A DNA stretch of 64,000 nt. Origin: Haematobia irritans. Its lineage: Eukaryota > Arthropoda > Insecta > Diptera > Muscidae. The notes beneath the pieces are model-generated. The model ran no database searches, had not been told where the DNA came from, and saw only the letters and a list, made by a program, of their open reading frames with translations. This document shows positions 54,356-64,000 of this stretch, one piece after another. A program made the translations under genes and the position numbers. The first letter of the stretch is position 1. Every line of letters begins with the position of its first letter. Location of the stretch: the NCBI RefSeq assembly GCF_050003625.1, contig NC_134399.1:42920671-42984670 (forward strand), in the 5' to 3' direction.

Positions 54356-55002
54356 CACTGAAAAAAAAAGCATACCCGGTTCCGAAGATTTTATCTTCAC
54401 TTTAACACTTTTGGTATTGATTCCGAGCCAAAGAAGCGGAGAATACAAGTAAGGATACTTTTAAGACACAATTCTCTTTTAAATTTGGGTTTTGTGTACT
54501 TGCTTCTAGCAAGCAAATTTTAATTTTTCGTTTTTTCAGCTTTTTTTTCTTCATATGCCATCAAAGTCCTTTAAAAAGGAGTTAACGACAACATTGTTTT
54601 CAAAATTCAGATTCGACTTCCCGTAGAATTTATGATGCGTTTCACATAAAAAACGTCATTAAAATAAAGTGTTAAAAAACATGTCCTATCTTTGAACGAT
54701 TTTTTTCTTTGTAGTCAAGATGCAAAAAGACAACAAATTTAAAGACAATTTCATTAAATTGAAAGAATTTTTCTGAATTATTGACCTTACCCCAAAAAAA
54801 TTTTCTTTCATGTTATGATACCCATTTTTAAGTGAAATCACTTAATTATAAGGACAATATGACTTCATTGAAAAGTTTATCGACTTTTGGACAAGGAAAA
54901 CAACTTTATATTAGAGAAATGTGTCTTCTATGCTAAGCAAAATTTGCATTCGTATTTGAAGGACATGAAATCTTTGACCTCACGACAATATTTTTTTCAG
55001 TG
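54356..55002 (+). mobile_element. I2: short-TIR element, sister of I1
   Basis: CACTGAAAAAAA / TTTTTTTCAGTG ends, TA duplicated at 54354-54355 and 55003-55004. It matches I1 along its length (for example gattccgagccaaagaagcg, gacaaggaaaa). Non-coding. Confidence 0.83.
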
Positions 55003-55241
55003 TATGTCCCATATATTTTTACTAACATTGTGTTTCAACTCAGGCCGTTATCCGATTAAAATTTTAATTTTAGAGATTTTGTAGAAGTACAAAAAATTGT
55101 CTCCATTAAAAGTATTTGTATCTGGAAACGCAAACCTTTATATAGTTCCCAGCAAATTTGAAGTAGTTGAGATGGTAACGCAAATGTTTGTCTACATAGT
55201 GGTGAAGGGTATAATATAGTCGGCCTCGCCCGACTTTAGAG

Positions 55242-55776
55242 TAGAGGTGTGCACGTGAGTAATAGTTTACTCACGCTCACGCACAATCACGACTGAAAAA
55301 TCATACTCACGCACGATATTTTTTGGTGGGACTCACGCTCACGCACACTCACGAAAAGAAAATTTGTACTCAGGCACACTCACGCACGAAAACGTCGTGA
55401 CTCATGAAAAATACCGTGACTCACGAATAATTTTATGATTAATTTACCTTACCGAAGTGTCTGAAAACAAGAGCATTATTAAAATCGAGAGTGTTATTAA
55501 ACTCTTAACATCCCAGGTATCACTAAAATTGTAATTGAATTTAACTTTTAAGCGTGTTATGTTGGTGAGCAGGAATATTTTCGTGAGTGTAATTCGTTAC
55601 TCACGCACACTCACGAAGATATTATTTTCGTGACTCACGCTCACGCACGACATTTTGGTTTGTTAATCACGCTCACGCACACTCACGCTGTTGTCATGAG
55701 CGTGACTCACGACTCACGCACGAATCACGACAATTTTCGTGAGTCACGACAATTTCGTGTCACGTGCACACCTCTA
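55242..55776. mobile_element. hAT-M: hAT MITE rich in TCACG motifs
   Basis: 535 bp with ends TAGAGGTGTGCACGTGA and TCACGTGCACACCTCTA and a perfect 8-bp duplication CTTTAGAG (55234-55241 and 55777-55784). Both sides are packed with tcacgc, cgtgac and cacactcacg words, a pattern expected of transposase-binding subterminal repeats. No frame of note. Confidence 0.88.
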
Positions 55777-55836
55777 CTTTAGAGTTTACTTACTTGTTTA
55801 TTTATAAATTTTGTTACCTTTGCTCATTCCCGGTTG

Positions 55837-56036
55837 GAAAGTGTAGTGAGTCTCGTGAATTTGTCGTGAGTCACGTGAATTGTCGTGAATCGTGCGTGAG
55901 CGTGAGTCTGTGAAAGTAGTGCGTGCGAGAGCGTGCGTTATTGTGAGTGGCCACGACACTTATCGTGCGTGAGTAAATATTTGACTTCGTGAATGTGCGT
56001 GAGTGTGAGTGAAATTTCACTCACGCGCACACCTGT
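55837..56036. mobile_element. hAT end fragment related to hAT-M
   Basis: Rich in cgtgag/cgtgaat words and ends TCACTCACGCGCACACCTGTA, a variant of the hAT-M terminus. The opposite end is not found nearby. Confidence 0.6.
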
Positions 56037-57194
56037 AACACAAACCACGAATTTAACTCCCAAATTTATCTTCGCACCCTTACAGAGACTAAGAACACTA
56101 ATTTTGTAGTGGCACTATTAAGATGAAATGTCATCCTTTGTCTCGCAGATTGCTGATTTGAACAAATTTGTTTTTTAAATTACTTTGAATAATTACGTCC
56201 TTATATTTTGTTCAAATAAAAAGAAAAAATATATGTGTTATTTTATTTCTTTATAAAAATCGCCAATTTGGAGGCAAAAATTCTCAAATCTTCATTTTCA
56301 ATATTTGACGCTAAAAATCGCCAAAAATACGAGTAATCGTAATTTTTAGCATCACTGATGTAGGCACATACACATATCAATCATAGGCGATTTATATAGG
56401 ACTCATCGCAAAAATATCTTCCTTCCCAAAGCTATTTATTTAAATGAATTTAAGACGGAAACAAAAAAAAACAAAAAAAAAAAAAGATTTTACATATCTT
56501 CTTTACTGAATTGGCCCACATCTATTCATAGATGTGCATGCATTACCTTATCCTTACACATTTATCCGCCCACATGTTTGTATTTTATTTATAGTTAGTT
56601 GTGTATGTGCAGGTGCGTTTGTATAGAATATTTGTAGAATTCTGTACGTAAACATGATAAGAAAATATTTGCGTTCGAAAGTGCTTGCCTTCCTCCTTAT
56701 TTCCATAAGGTTGGCATCAATTTTTAACTTTTTGATATCTGCCGATCTAAAGTAAAAATCTTTTGAAAGTCAAACGACCGAACGGTCCCCAAGCAATTCC
56801 AGCATAAAGTGAGTCTCTGCAGTAGATTTAGAAGGAAGTATTACTTTACATATCTACAGATTTGGAATATTCTATAGAGTTGAGATGCGACAGAAACATG
56901 CAAATAAACATTTTGCTGTACTGGGGTTTGTGTGCTCGAATGGAAGAGTTAGTAGTGTGCCAATACTCTACAAAGTGGAAAATGAAGTTGCATCTAATAC
57001 TTCAATATTTGAACATATTAACTGACTTGTGCATATATGGACATTCCCTATGTCTTTATTTCTTGCTAAATACGATTACAAAGCCACATCTTGAAATCAT
57101 ATTTAATGCAGTTCGCAATTTAGTTGCAAGAAATGGAAATGGTAATTTTCTCATCTCCATGGAGAGTTCTTCTTAAACGAATATATTCATATTA
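56037..57194. other. Intergenic; isolated hAT-like end, 104-codon frame of doubtful value
   Basis: At about 56340-56358 tttttagcatcactg resembles an hAT terminus without a partner. The 56862-57176 plus frame (MEYSIELRCDRNMQINIL...) has no recognised domain and no conservation to judge by. An A-run of about 30 lies near 56460-56490. Confidence 0.35.
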
Positions 57195-57602
57195 CACTGA
57201 AAAATAATCGTGTTATGAAATTTCCATAGAAATGTTTATCAATATAATTTATGTAAATTTGAATTCCACCGATTACCACAAAAACAAAAACGTCTGGAAA
57301 ACGAGTACCGAAAACGTTTTTGTTTTTGTTAGAGTTTTTTGCATTTCATTGAAAATTTTAACCTTTTATCATGAAAAATTCGTTTGTTATAAAATTTTTA
57401 GTTTTTCAATAACAAAAAAATATTTTTGAACCAACAACACAGTCCATATCAAGCACTGTTCTTTTCTAACTTTAAGTCTGTAATAAGACACATTTTACAG
57501 TTCATAGTAAAAATTTAATATAGTGGTATGTAATGTTGAACATCTTTTCGGAATCTTTCCAACATATCTGGAATATATGTATAAAAAAAAACTGTTTGGT
57601 AT

Positions 57603-57680
57603 TCTGTCGAAACAGGGATCGAACGCACGATCCTTGGTATGCAAAGCGTACTACTAACCATTGATCCATAGTGCCCAACT
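57603..57680 (-). other. tRNA-like module of E2 (S1-related)
   Basis: On minus: TATGGATCAATGGTTAGTAG for box A, TTGCATACCAAGG in the anticodon region and GCGTTCGATCCC for box B. It is closer to the S1 head than the module in E1 is. Stems are imperfect; not a working tRNA. Confidence 0.7.
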
Positions 57681-58076
57681 AAATGTATCTTTCTGTTAAG
57701 TAAAGTTTGTTTAATAGGATCGTGGGTGCCGAAAACTATGCAATATAAACAAAGCTGTTTGACTGTTGATTACAATACAGCTACGTAGTCCAGTGGATAG
57801 TGTGTTGGCTGCAGTTAGATTCTCCGTCGAAGCGAAAAAAATATAAAATCGAATAATTTCTTCTACATTATTTGTAATACAGAAAAAAGGTGCGAAGAAC
57901 TAAAAAACCTCGCGGAAGTGAGAAAGATGTGAGGGAATATTCAATTGACCAGAAATGATTGTTTTTTTAGATAGTCTTTATGATTGTTTTTATATCCTGA
58001 AAAAGAATAAACGTTTATCACAAAAAGTATATACTTTTCTTCCAAATAAACTTTCTTACAGCGAAAAGCAAATGAG

Positions 58077-59213
58077 CACCCAGAAAAAAGTGCCTTCGAA
58101 ACTAAAGAAAAAAATGTTTATCAATTTAGTTTAGCCATTTTATTTCCATTTAGTTAAATTTTTGTGTGAAGTAATAAAATTTACTTGTTTCAGTAAAAAA
58201 AATCCTAAACTGAAAGCAGTTAGGAATAGTTCATTAACTAGAATAAGACATGGAATTTTACTAATATTGTTTTCTTCGCGGGATATAAGAATTTACTACA
58301 GAACAAGAAAATTTTATTCACTGATAACAAAGCATTCGTAAAAATAAAAAAACCGAACTATCAGGTAACATTCAGTGTGAAAATTTTGGTTTATGATTTT
58401 TTATATTTGTAGGTATTGAAGTTGAAGGTACAAGAGGAAGTAACAAATACGTTTTACAGTTGATAACATTACATGAAAATTGGAAATAGTGGAATAATTA
58501 ACTAATCTTTCAAGGCCAGTCAATGTTGTTGATTCTTAATAAATATATTTAATATATTAATAAAAATGTCTTTTATTGAAGAAAAATTGCCTATATAAAT
58601 AACTAAATTTGTCTTTAAAAACGAAGGTAAGCATTATAATTGTGAAGTAAAAGGTTTGCCACAAATATGTAAGATTTGTCCAAATGAATAAACAAAGTTC
58701 AATAAAATTATTCCATATATGAATTCAATCAGTTAAATATTTTCATTCTGTAGTATAGTGGTACATAAATATAGGAAAATGTTAACTAATATATGGAATG
58801 CATACTACCTAATTTCTACGAAAATCACATGGTTCAAACAAATAAAAATAGCTTTGGCGCTATAGGTTAGGTTAGGTTAGGTGGCAACCCGATGTATCAG
58901 GCTCACTTAGACTATTCAGTCCATTGTGATACCACATTGGTGAACTTCTCTCTTATCAAATTGCCGTGAAACCACTTAGAGAAGCTTTGAAACCCTCAGA
59001 AATGTCACCGGCATTACTGAGGTGGGATAATCCACCGCTGAAAAACTTTTTGGTGTTCGGTCGAAGCAGGAATCGAACCCACGACCTTGTGCATGCAAGG
59101 CGGGCATGCTAACCATTGCACCACGCTGGCTCCCGCTAAACGCTATGCGAAGTTCAACTTTTTTCACAATGAGTTAATTTTAACTTAAAGAAGGGGTCAC
59201 TTTTTTCTGGGTG
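58077..59213 (-). mobile_element. H3: H element inside E2, carrying an S1 SINE
   Basis: Starts CACCCAGAAAAAAGTGCC and ends GGTCACTTTTTTCTGGGTG, with AG duplicated at 58075-58076 and 59214-59215. It runs opposite to H2 and lacks about 570 bp of H2. Supplies the uninterrupted site for the D1/E1 insertion in H1. Confidence 0.83.
58865..59134 (-). mobile_element. SINE S1 inside H3, internally deleted
   Basis: Tail ggttaggttaggttaggtgg at the left, head with box B (gggttcgattcc on minus) at the right. A middle part is deleted (cttatcaaattgccgtgaaa). The flanks gctttggcgctata and gctaaacgctatg look like a diverged duplication, and H1 (about 10197-10215) gives the empty site. Confidence 0.82.
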
Positions 59214-59275
59214 AGAGACGATTATTGATTGTCTAAAATTTCGTTTTGAGAGGAAAGAAATATTTTTTGCGTGTA

Positions 59276-59647
59276 AGGAGAGTAACATGTTTATACCCTG
59301 CACTGAAAAAAAGTTTACTTAGCATTCACCGCTACGTTACGATTCGTACACCCTCAAAAAATTGCTTCTCTAACATATGGTACGTTTTAAAAAAGTTTCC
59401 ATGACTGTAATAATTTTTTGCGTACGTGAGTTAACTTAATTAAAACAGAGGAAAAAATTATACACAAATGAAATATAAAGATGAACAAAATTCGTGTCTT
59501 CGATAAAATAGTTCAGAACTCCTTAATATTTGCAAATTTTACCAATAATGCGACCATCGTGAACTTCGTATGTCACTAAAGACATTTTTGCAATTTTGAA
59601 ATCCAATTTTTCCTTCACACTACGAAATTTTTTTTAATAAGTAAAAA
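59276..59647. other. Spacer with a short D fragment
   Basis: 59349-59385 reads CACCCTCAAAAAATTGCTTC then aacatatgg, a D element start. The remainder is A/T-rich and unassigned. Confidence 0.45.
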
Positions 59648-61295
59648 CAAGTATATACGGCCGCAAGTTCGGCCAGGCCGAATCTTATGTACCCACCACC
59701 ATGGATTGCGTAGAATCTTCTACGAAAGACTGTCATCCACAATCGAATTACGTGGGTTGTGGTAACTTAAAACTTCTTAACATCGTTTTCTAAATTGTGA
59801 TTTAGTCCATACATGGTATATATTAGACAAAAAAGTTATGTATAGTTAAGTCTACAAATAATTACGAATCGATATGGACTTTTTGTACGTAGAGAACCAG
59901 AATTGAAATATGGGGGTCGCTTATATGGGGGCTATATACAATTATGAACTTGATATGGACCACTTTTTGTGTGATTGGGGATCTATTTATCTGAGGGCTA
60001 TATATAACTATAGACCGATATGGACCTAGTTAGGCATGGTTGTTAACGGCCATATACTAGCACAATGTACCAAATTTCAACTGACTCGGATGAAATCGGA
60101 TCGGTTCGGTTTATATGGGGCTATGTACGATTATGGACTGATATGGACCACTTTTGGCATGGTTGTTAAATATCATATACTACCACCACGTACCAAATTT
60201 CAAGCAGATCGGATGAATTTTGCTTCTCCAAAAGGCACCGGAGGTAAAATCTGGGGATCTGTTTATATGGGAACTATATAATTATGGACTGATAGGAACC
60301 AATTCCTGCATGGTTGTTGGATACCATATACTAACATCACGTACCAAATTCCAACCGAATGGGAAGAATTTTACTCTTCCAAGGGGCTCTGGAGGTCAAA
60401 TCTGGGGATCGGTTTATATGGGGCCTATATATAATTATGGACCGATATCGACCAATTTTTGCATGGGAGTTTGAGGCCATATATTAACGCCACGTACCAA
60501 ATTTCAACTGAATCAGATGAATTTTGGTCTTCCAAGAGGTTCCGGAGGTCAAATCTGGTGATCGGTTTATATGGGGGCTATATATAATTATGAACCGATG
60601 TGGACCAATTTTTGCATGGTTGTTAGAGACCATATACTAACATCACGTACCAAATTTCAGCCGGATCGGATGAAATTTGGTTCTCTTAGAGGCCTCGCAA
60701 GCCAAATCGGGGGATCGGTTTATATGGGGGCTATATATAATTATGGACCGATGTCGACCAATTTTTGCATGGTTGTTAGAGACCATATAGTGACGCCATG
60801 TACCAAATTTCAGCCGGATCGGATGAAATTTGCTTCTCTTAGGGGCCTCGCAAGCTAAATCGAGGTATCGGTTTATATGGGGGCTATATATAATTATGGA
60901 CCGGTGTGGACCAATTTTTGCATGGTTGTGAGAGACCATATGCTAACACCATGTACCAAATTTCGGCCGGATCGGGTGAAATTTGCTTCTCTTAGAGGCC
61001 TCGCAAGCCAAATTTTGGGGTCCGTTTATATGGGGGATATACGTAAAAGTGGACCGATTTGCAATACCATCCGACCTACATCAATAACAACTACTTGTGC
61101 CAAGTTTCAAGTCGATAGTTTGTTTCGTTCGGAAGTTAGCGTGATTTCAATAGACGGACGGACTGACGGACGGACATGCTCAGATCGACTCAGAATTTCA
61201 CCACGACCCAGAATATATATACTTTATGGGGTCTTAGAGCAATATTTCGATGTGTTACAAACGGAATGACACCATCCTATGGTGGTGGGTATGAA
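59648..61295 (+). mobile_element. A5: family A element without the 29-bp block
   Basis: Starts CAAGTATATACGGCCGCAAG with the hairpin and TACCCACCACCATGG. Goes directly to 153-bp-type units (about 59930-61020), then a GACG tract with a GACT variant and the end ACCATCCTATGGTGGTGGGT. This copy is older or a different subfamily; its termini resemble family C (TACCCACCACC). Confidence 0.72.
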
Positions 61296-61299
61296 AATA

Positions 61300-61476
61300 A
61301 TTTTGTCTAAATTTTCTTGAAATTGTCGAAAATTATTTACTTATTTGTGTGAAATCGGGTGAGATCTGCGTTTCTCATACAGTTTAGTTAAAATTTTCTA
61401 AAATTAATCACATTTTTATAAAATTAACTAAAATTTTCTTTCCTAGTGGCGTCACTATTTTTTTCAGTGAATTTTG
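61300..61476 (-). mobile_element. G-family fragment
   Basis: Reverse complement of the G start: taaaattttctttcctagtg, then cactatttttttcagtg at the right edge. A single end only. Confidence 0.5.
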
Positions 61477-61484
61477 AGCCCAAA

Positions 61485-61760
61485 TATATTATATTCTTGG
61501 AAGAATTTTCTCCCAAAGAAGATTGTGCCTAATTGCATATTCCCTCACACATTTCTCACTTCGACTAAATTTTTTAGTTCTTAGCACCTTTTCTCTCTCT
61601 CTCTCTCTCTCTGTCGCTCTCTGACTAAAAACATAATATATTCGAACATATTAACATATCTATGTGTCCCAAACATTTAATGCTAGTTTAGGAACATTCT
61701 GTTCGAAACACATTTTGTTTATATCGGAACATATGAAAACCATATTTTTCTAAAAGTGTA
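61485..61760 (+). mobile_element. D6: decayed D element with CT repeat
   Basis: gagcccaaatatattatatt, ttttttagttcttagcacc and caaacatttaatgctagttt follow the D order, ending tttttctaaaagtg. The S2 module is replaced by a (CT)n run at about 61591-61617. Confidence 0.6.
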
Positions 61761-61914
61761 TAATCTTTGAAGATGTACGATGCACTGATACACACCAACC
61801 CAAAACTTGGAGCAAATTGTGACTTTTTCTGGATGCATTGGTAGCTTTTGTAATACTTCTGGATGGTCTTCATTCTAAAATCAACAATTCTACTTATTTA
61901 CGTACCCATGGAGC

Positions 61915-62218
61915 CAGTGATGCCAACTCCCGAAGGGCAAAAAGCACCAAACATATATTATAAATTTTAACATACCACCTTCCTCCACAAAAACTACTAA
62001 AGCCAGTTAAAATTCAATGCTCTACTAAAAAAAACACTTCCATCTAATACGAAATTTGTATAAATAGTTCTTATTGATAAGTTCTTATTGACAAAACCTG
62101 AAATTGTTCAAAAGTTATTGAAAATGCAAAATTTTGCGTTTTGCGAATTCGTAAACCAGCACATGGGGGTATGAACCTCTATTGCAATGTCGTTCAGTGA
62201 TCCCTGATGGCATCACTG
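61915..62218. mobile_element. R: hAT MITE
   Basis: Ends CAGTGATGCC and GGCATCACTG, with flanks CATGGAGC (61907-61914) and CATTGAGC (62219-62226), an 8-bp duplication with one mismatch. 304 bp, non-coding. Confidence 0.75.
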
Positions 62219-62226
62219 CATTGAGC

Positions 62227-62786
62227 CAAAAAAAGAGCTTCGTCGCTAAATATAAGAAATGCACGACGAACTTTTTAACTGAGCATGCATTGTGATAATA
62301 AAATTCAGAAGTTATTCGTTTGTAAGACGATTCATGATTACATTATTGACCACTCTGAAGATGTTTGACAGTAAAACAAAACACGAAACATGTGTCAGCT
62401 GTTTAAACCAGTGATGCCAAAAAGATAATAGCTAAAAATCACACTCTATAAAAACATATTAAAATCTAAATTTGGTACGATTTTTCCACTTACGTCTTTT
62501 TATCGGAAACCCTACACACAAATAAATAATTTATTTATTTTATGAATAGTGTTCACAAAAATTTTCGAAACATGGAATTCATAAATTGTATGAAAAACTT
62601 TCATTTCATTAAAAAAATACTTATTTTGAATGATTACGAATACATGCATAATATTAAAGAAATATTTTATGTTATACATGAAATATTATTTTCTTTCGAC
62701 TGTGAAAAGTTAGTATTTTTACATAAATTTACGGAAAATGTAGTACATTAAATGTAACTTTTCCTTTTTGGATTTTTTCGTCTTAA
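62227..62786. other. O-type fragment and unassigned DNA
   Basis: 62330-62455 shares gatgtttgacag, aaaacac(g/t)aaac and agctaaaaatcac with 51650-51770, including an isolated CAGTGATGCC at 62405. The rest is A/T-rich with chance frames. Confidence 0.4.
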
Positions 62787-63010
62787 CCCTGCTATTGTGT
62801 TGGGGTCATTTGATGACCCAAATCGAATTTATTATTACCGCATTGCTTTGTGGTGGAATATAATTAAAAGATCTTACTACTCACTGCATGAATTGGTGAA
62901 ATGTACTCAATTCAATAGGGTTTGTTAAAATATTATGTTTGTAGGGCTTTTTATTTTTGGTGTGTACACATAACAGGTTGGGGTTATTTTATGACCCCAT
63001 ATATTACACA
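62787..63010. mobile_element. Possible piggyBac-like terminus
   Basis: TTAA (62783-62786) is followed by CCCTGCTATTGTGTTGGGGT and the palindrome GGGTCAtttGATGACCC (62803-62819). A similar block ggggttattttatgacccc recurs near 62982-63000. TTAA-CCC is the style of piggyBac-like ends, but no mirrored end with TTAA is seen in the window. Confidence 0.35.
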
Positions 63011-63639
63011 GGGCAACAAACTCGAACTTTTTTGTGTTGAAATTTATAGCAAATTTTAGTAATTTGAGGTCGCTGAATCTAAATCTACACTTGTTTTTTT
63101 TCTATCAGCTTGACTTTTCGAGATATACCGTTATTTTCAAAATTAAGGCACTTGCGCTACATATATTGGAAAAACTTGAAAACGGTTCACCATATAAAAT
63201 AAAAAGAAACCGAAATCCCAAAGAATATTATCTTTAAGTCGTCTTTACATTGTTTTTCAATTTTCTAAGTAGTTTTAGAGATATTTTTCAAGATTTGAAA
63301 AAAAAAATTAAATTTTTAACAAAAAAAATTGTTTGTTCTTTAAAAATTCCTACAAAATAAAAATGGGGCGAAAATCACAGTTTTGGTTCAGAAATAGTTA
63401 GTTTAATATATTTCAAATAAAACGAGCTTTATTTCATTACAATCGGTGCACGACTTTTAATATTGTTCACGATTTACTGAATTGATATAAATCGCGATTT
63501 CCGTACAAAAATGATATTTTCTAATGGGTAAATGTTTGTATGTAATAACATAAGTTAGTTTTTTTTTTATGGTTCTGTTGATGAAGAACTGAATATTGTT
63601 TTTATAGTTATGTGGGACGCTGAATCCAAATCTGCACGT
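63011..63639. other. Intergenic, nothing recognised
   Basis: A/T-rich with a 67-codon chance frame (63034-63237); no recognised domain. Confidence 0.4.
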
Positions 63640-63693
63640 GGTTCCACATTTCGGTGAAACCACATAGAGAAGCTTTGAAACTCAGAAATGTCA
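63640..63693 (-). mobile_element. S1 SINE body fragment
   Basis: ttccacatttcggtgaaacc, agagaagctttgaaa and cagaaatgtcacca are the S1 middle on the minus strand, about 54 bp, without head or tail. Confidence 0.65.
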
Positions 63694-63696
63694 CCA

Positions 63697-64000
63697 CACG
63701 CTCACAAAAAATCGCTTCTGTAACATATACTCCCAAACATATTTTGCTTCAAGCATATACATTTTTGGGTATTGCCCAAACATTTATATGTTTGATCTCT
63801 ACCAATATATAATATGTTTGAAAGCATATTGGTCTAAACAATATATGTTTGGGTAGTCTAAGTTCCAAACATTTTGTATTTTTGCATCCAAATTCAATAA
63901 TGTTGTCTTCCAAAAAACAATATGTTATTATGTGAACATATAATATGTTTGGAAGCATTTTGCACCCAAAAATATTATATGCTTAAAAAAAATTCTCCCA
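63697..64000 (+). mobile_element. D7: D element cut by the window end
   Basis: Starts CACGCTCACAAAAAATCGC after CA (63695-63696) and follows D1 with only a handful of base differences to the window end. Its other terminus lies outside. Confidence 0.8.

Larger units (their letters stand above)
52749..55797 (-). mobile_element. B3: family B element with U, I2 and hAT-M inside
   Basis: Left terminal hairpin TTATACCCTtcACCAC...GGGTATAA, then gtgtttatcaaccgatgttc and units with tcggttcagatttagatata. The right end gtgaagggtataatatagtc has the GC hairpin at 55220-55233. The remaining tttacttacttg comes after hAT-M at 55785-55797. The GACA tract seen in B1 and B2 is missing. Reads through the site where the LTR element entered B2. 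Confidence 0.78.
57195..59273 (-). mobile_element. E2: short-TIR element containing H3
   Basis: Left end CACTGAAAAATAATCG, right end ATATTTTTTGCGTG, TA at 57193-57194 and 59274-59275. Reversed relative to E1, with the same inner blocks (gtacacg/gagtaccgaaaacg, gttagagtttttt, ggaatatatgt). The Met-like module is on minus at 57603-57680. The Val-like module is on plus near 57778-57830 but has lost its middle (ggctgcagttagattctcc). H3 is inserted near its right end. Confidence 0.72.

Noticed and set aside
56862..57176. Possible host exon of 104 codons
   Set aside because: No recognised domain, no convincing splice sites or neighbouring exons, and the length is within chance in A/T-rich DNA.
62787..63010. 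Complete piggyBac-like element
   Set aside because: Only one TTAA-CCC end is visible and no mirrored end or transposase follows before the window ends.

Overview
The window reads as gene-poor, AT-rich dipteran DNA made almost entirely of transposable elements nested in one another. I found no host gene I can support. A calyptrate or muscid-type fly (for example Stomoxys or Musca) is my inference, from the mix of Drosophila-like LINEs, a Ty3/gypsy element, tRNA-headed SINEs and abundant short-TIR elements. The species cannot be fixed from the sequence alone.

Layout. 1-480 is a foldback and an A-rich short-TIR remnant. 490-4250 is a broken LINE (LINE-1a: endonuclease, RT, RNase H) carrying a tRNA-headed SINE. 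4828-5732 is a dead mariner-type transposon. 7063-10274 is a nest of short-TIR elements (H broken by D and E). 10557-16250 and 20149-23508 are family A repeats built of a 29-bp minisatellite followed by 153-bp tandem units, and each is interrupted by other transposons. 16501-19276 is a related family C repeat. 25262-27200 and 30918-31920 look like two halves of a third LINE, split by a Tc1-like element, an hAT nest and a family B repeat (28411-30645). 31921-33316 is another A copy. 33317-38855 is a second copy of the first LINE (LINE-1b) with its own insertions. 38872-40938 is a DNA element, and 40945-43440 is a LINE on the minus strand. 44001-50150 is a complete young Ty3/gypsy retrotransposon inserted in a B repeat. 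51093-64000 continues with B, A, hAT, E/H and D elements.

The only apparently intact coding unit is the Ty3/gypsy element on the minus strand. Its two 582-bp LTRs appear to differ at one base. It has a 4-bp target duplication, a primer site matching tRNA-Leu(CAA), an open gag with a SAP-like N-terminus and CCHC knuckle, and an open pol (protease, RT, RNase H, integrase). A UUUAAAC slippery site lies directly before the gag stop, followed by a good H-type pseudoknot. No env frame is present.

Elements interact here in ways the sequence itself documents. The tRNA-headed SINE (S1) ends in the same 3-prime tail as LINE-1, and both SINE copies and a 63-bp LINE-1 stub sit in 12-16 bp target duplications, which suggests a LINE-SINE partnership. 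Several unrelated-looking short-TIR elements share CAC...GTG ends, terminal A-tracts and 2-bp target duplications, several of them confirmed against uninterrupted paralogous sites. Families A, B and C share a 153-bp monomer length, end hairpins and a GACG/GACA tract, a layout like that of non-autonomous rolling-circle (Helentron-type) elements.
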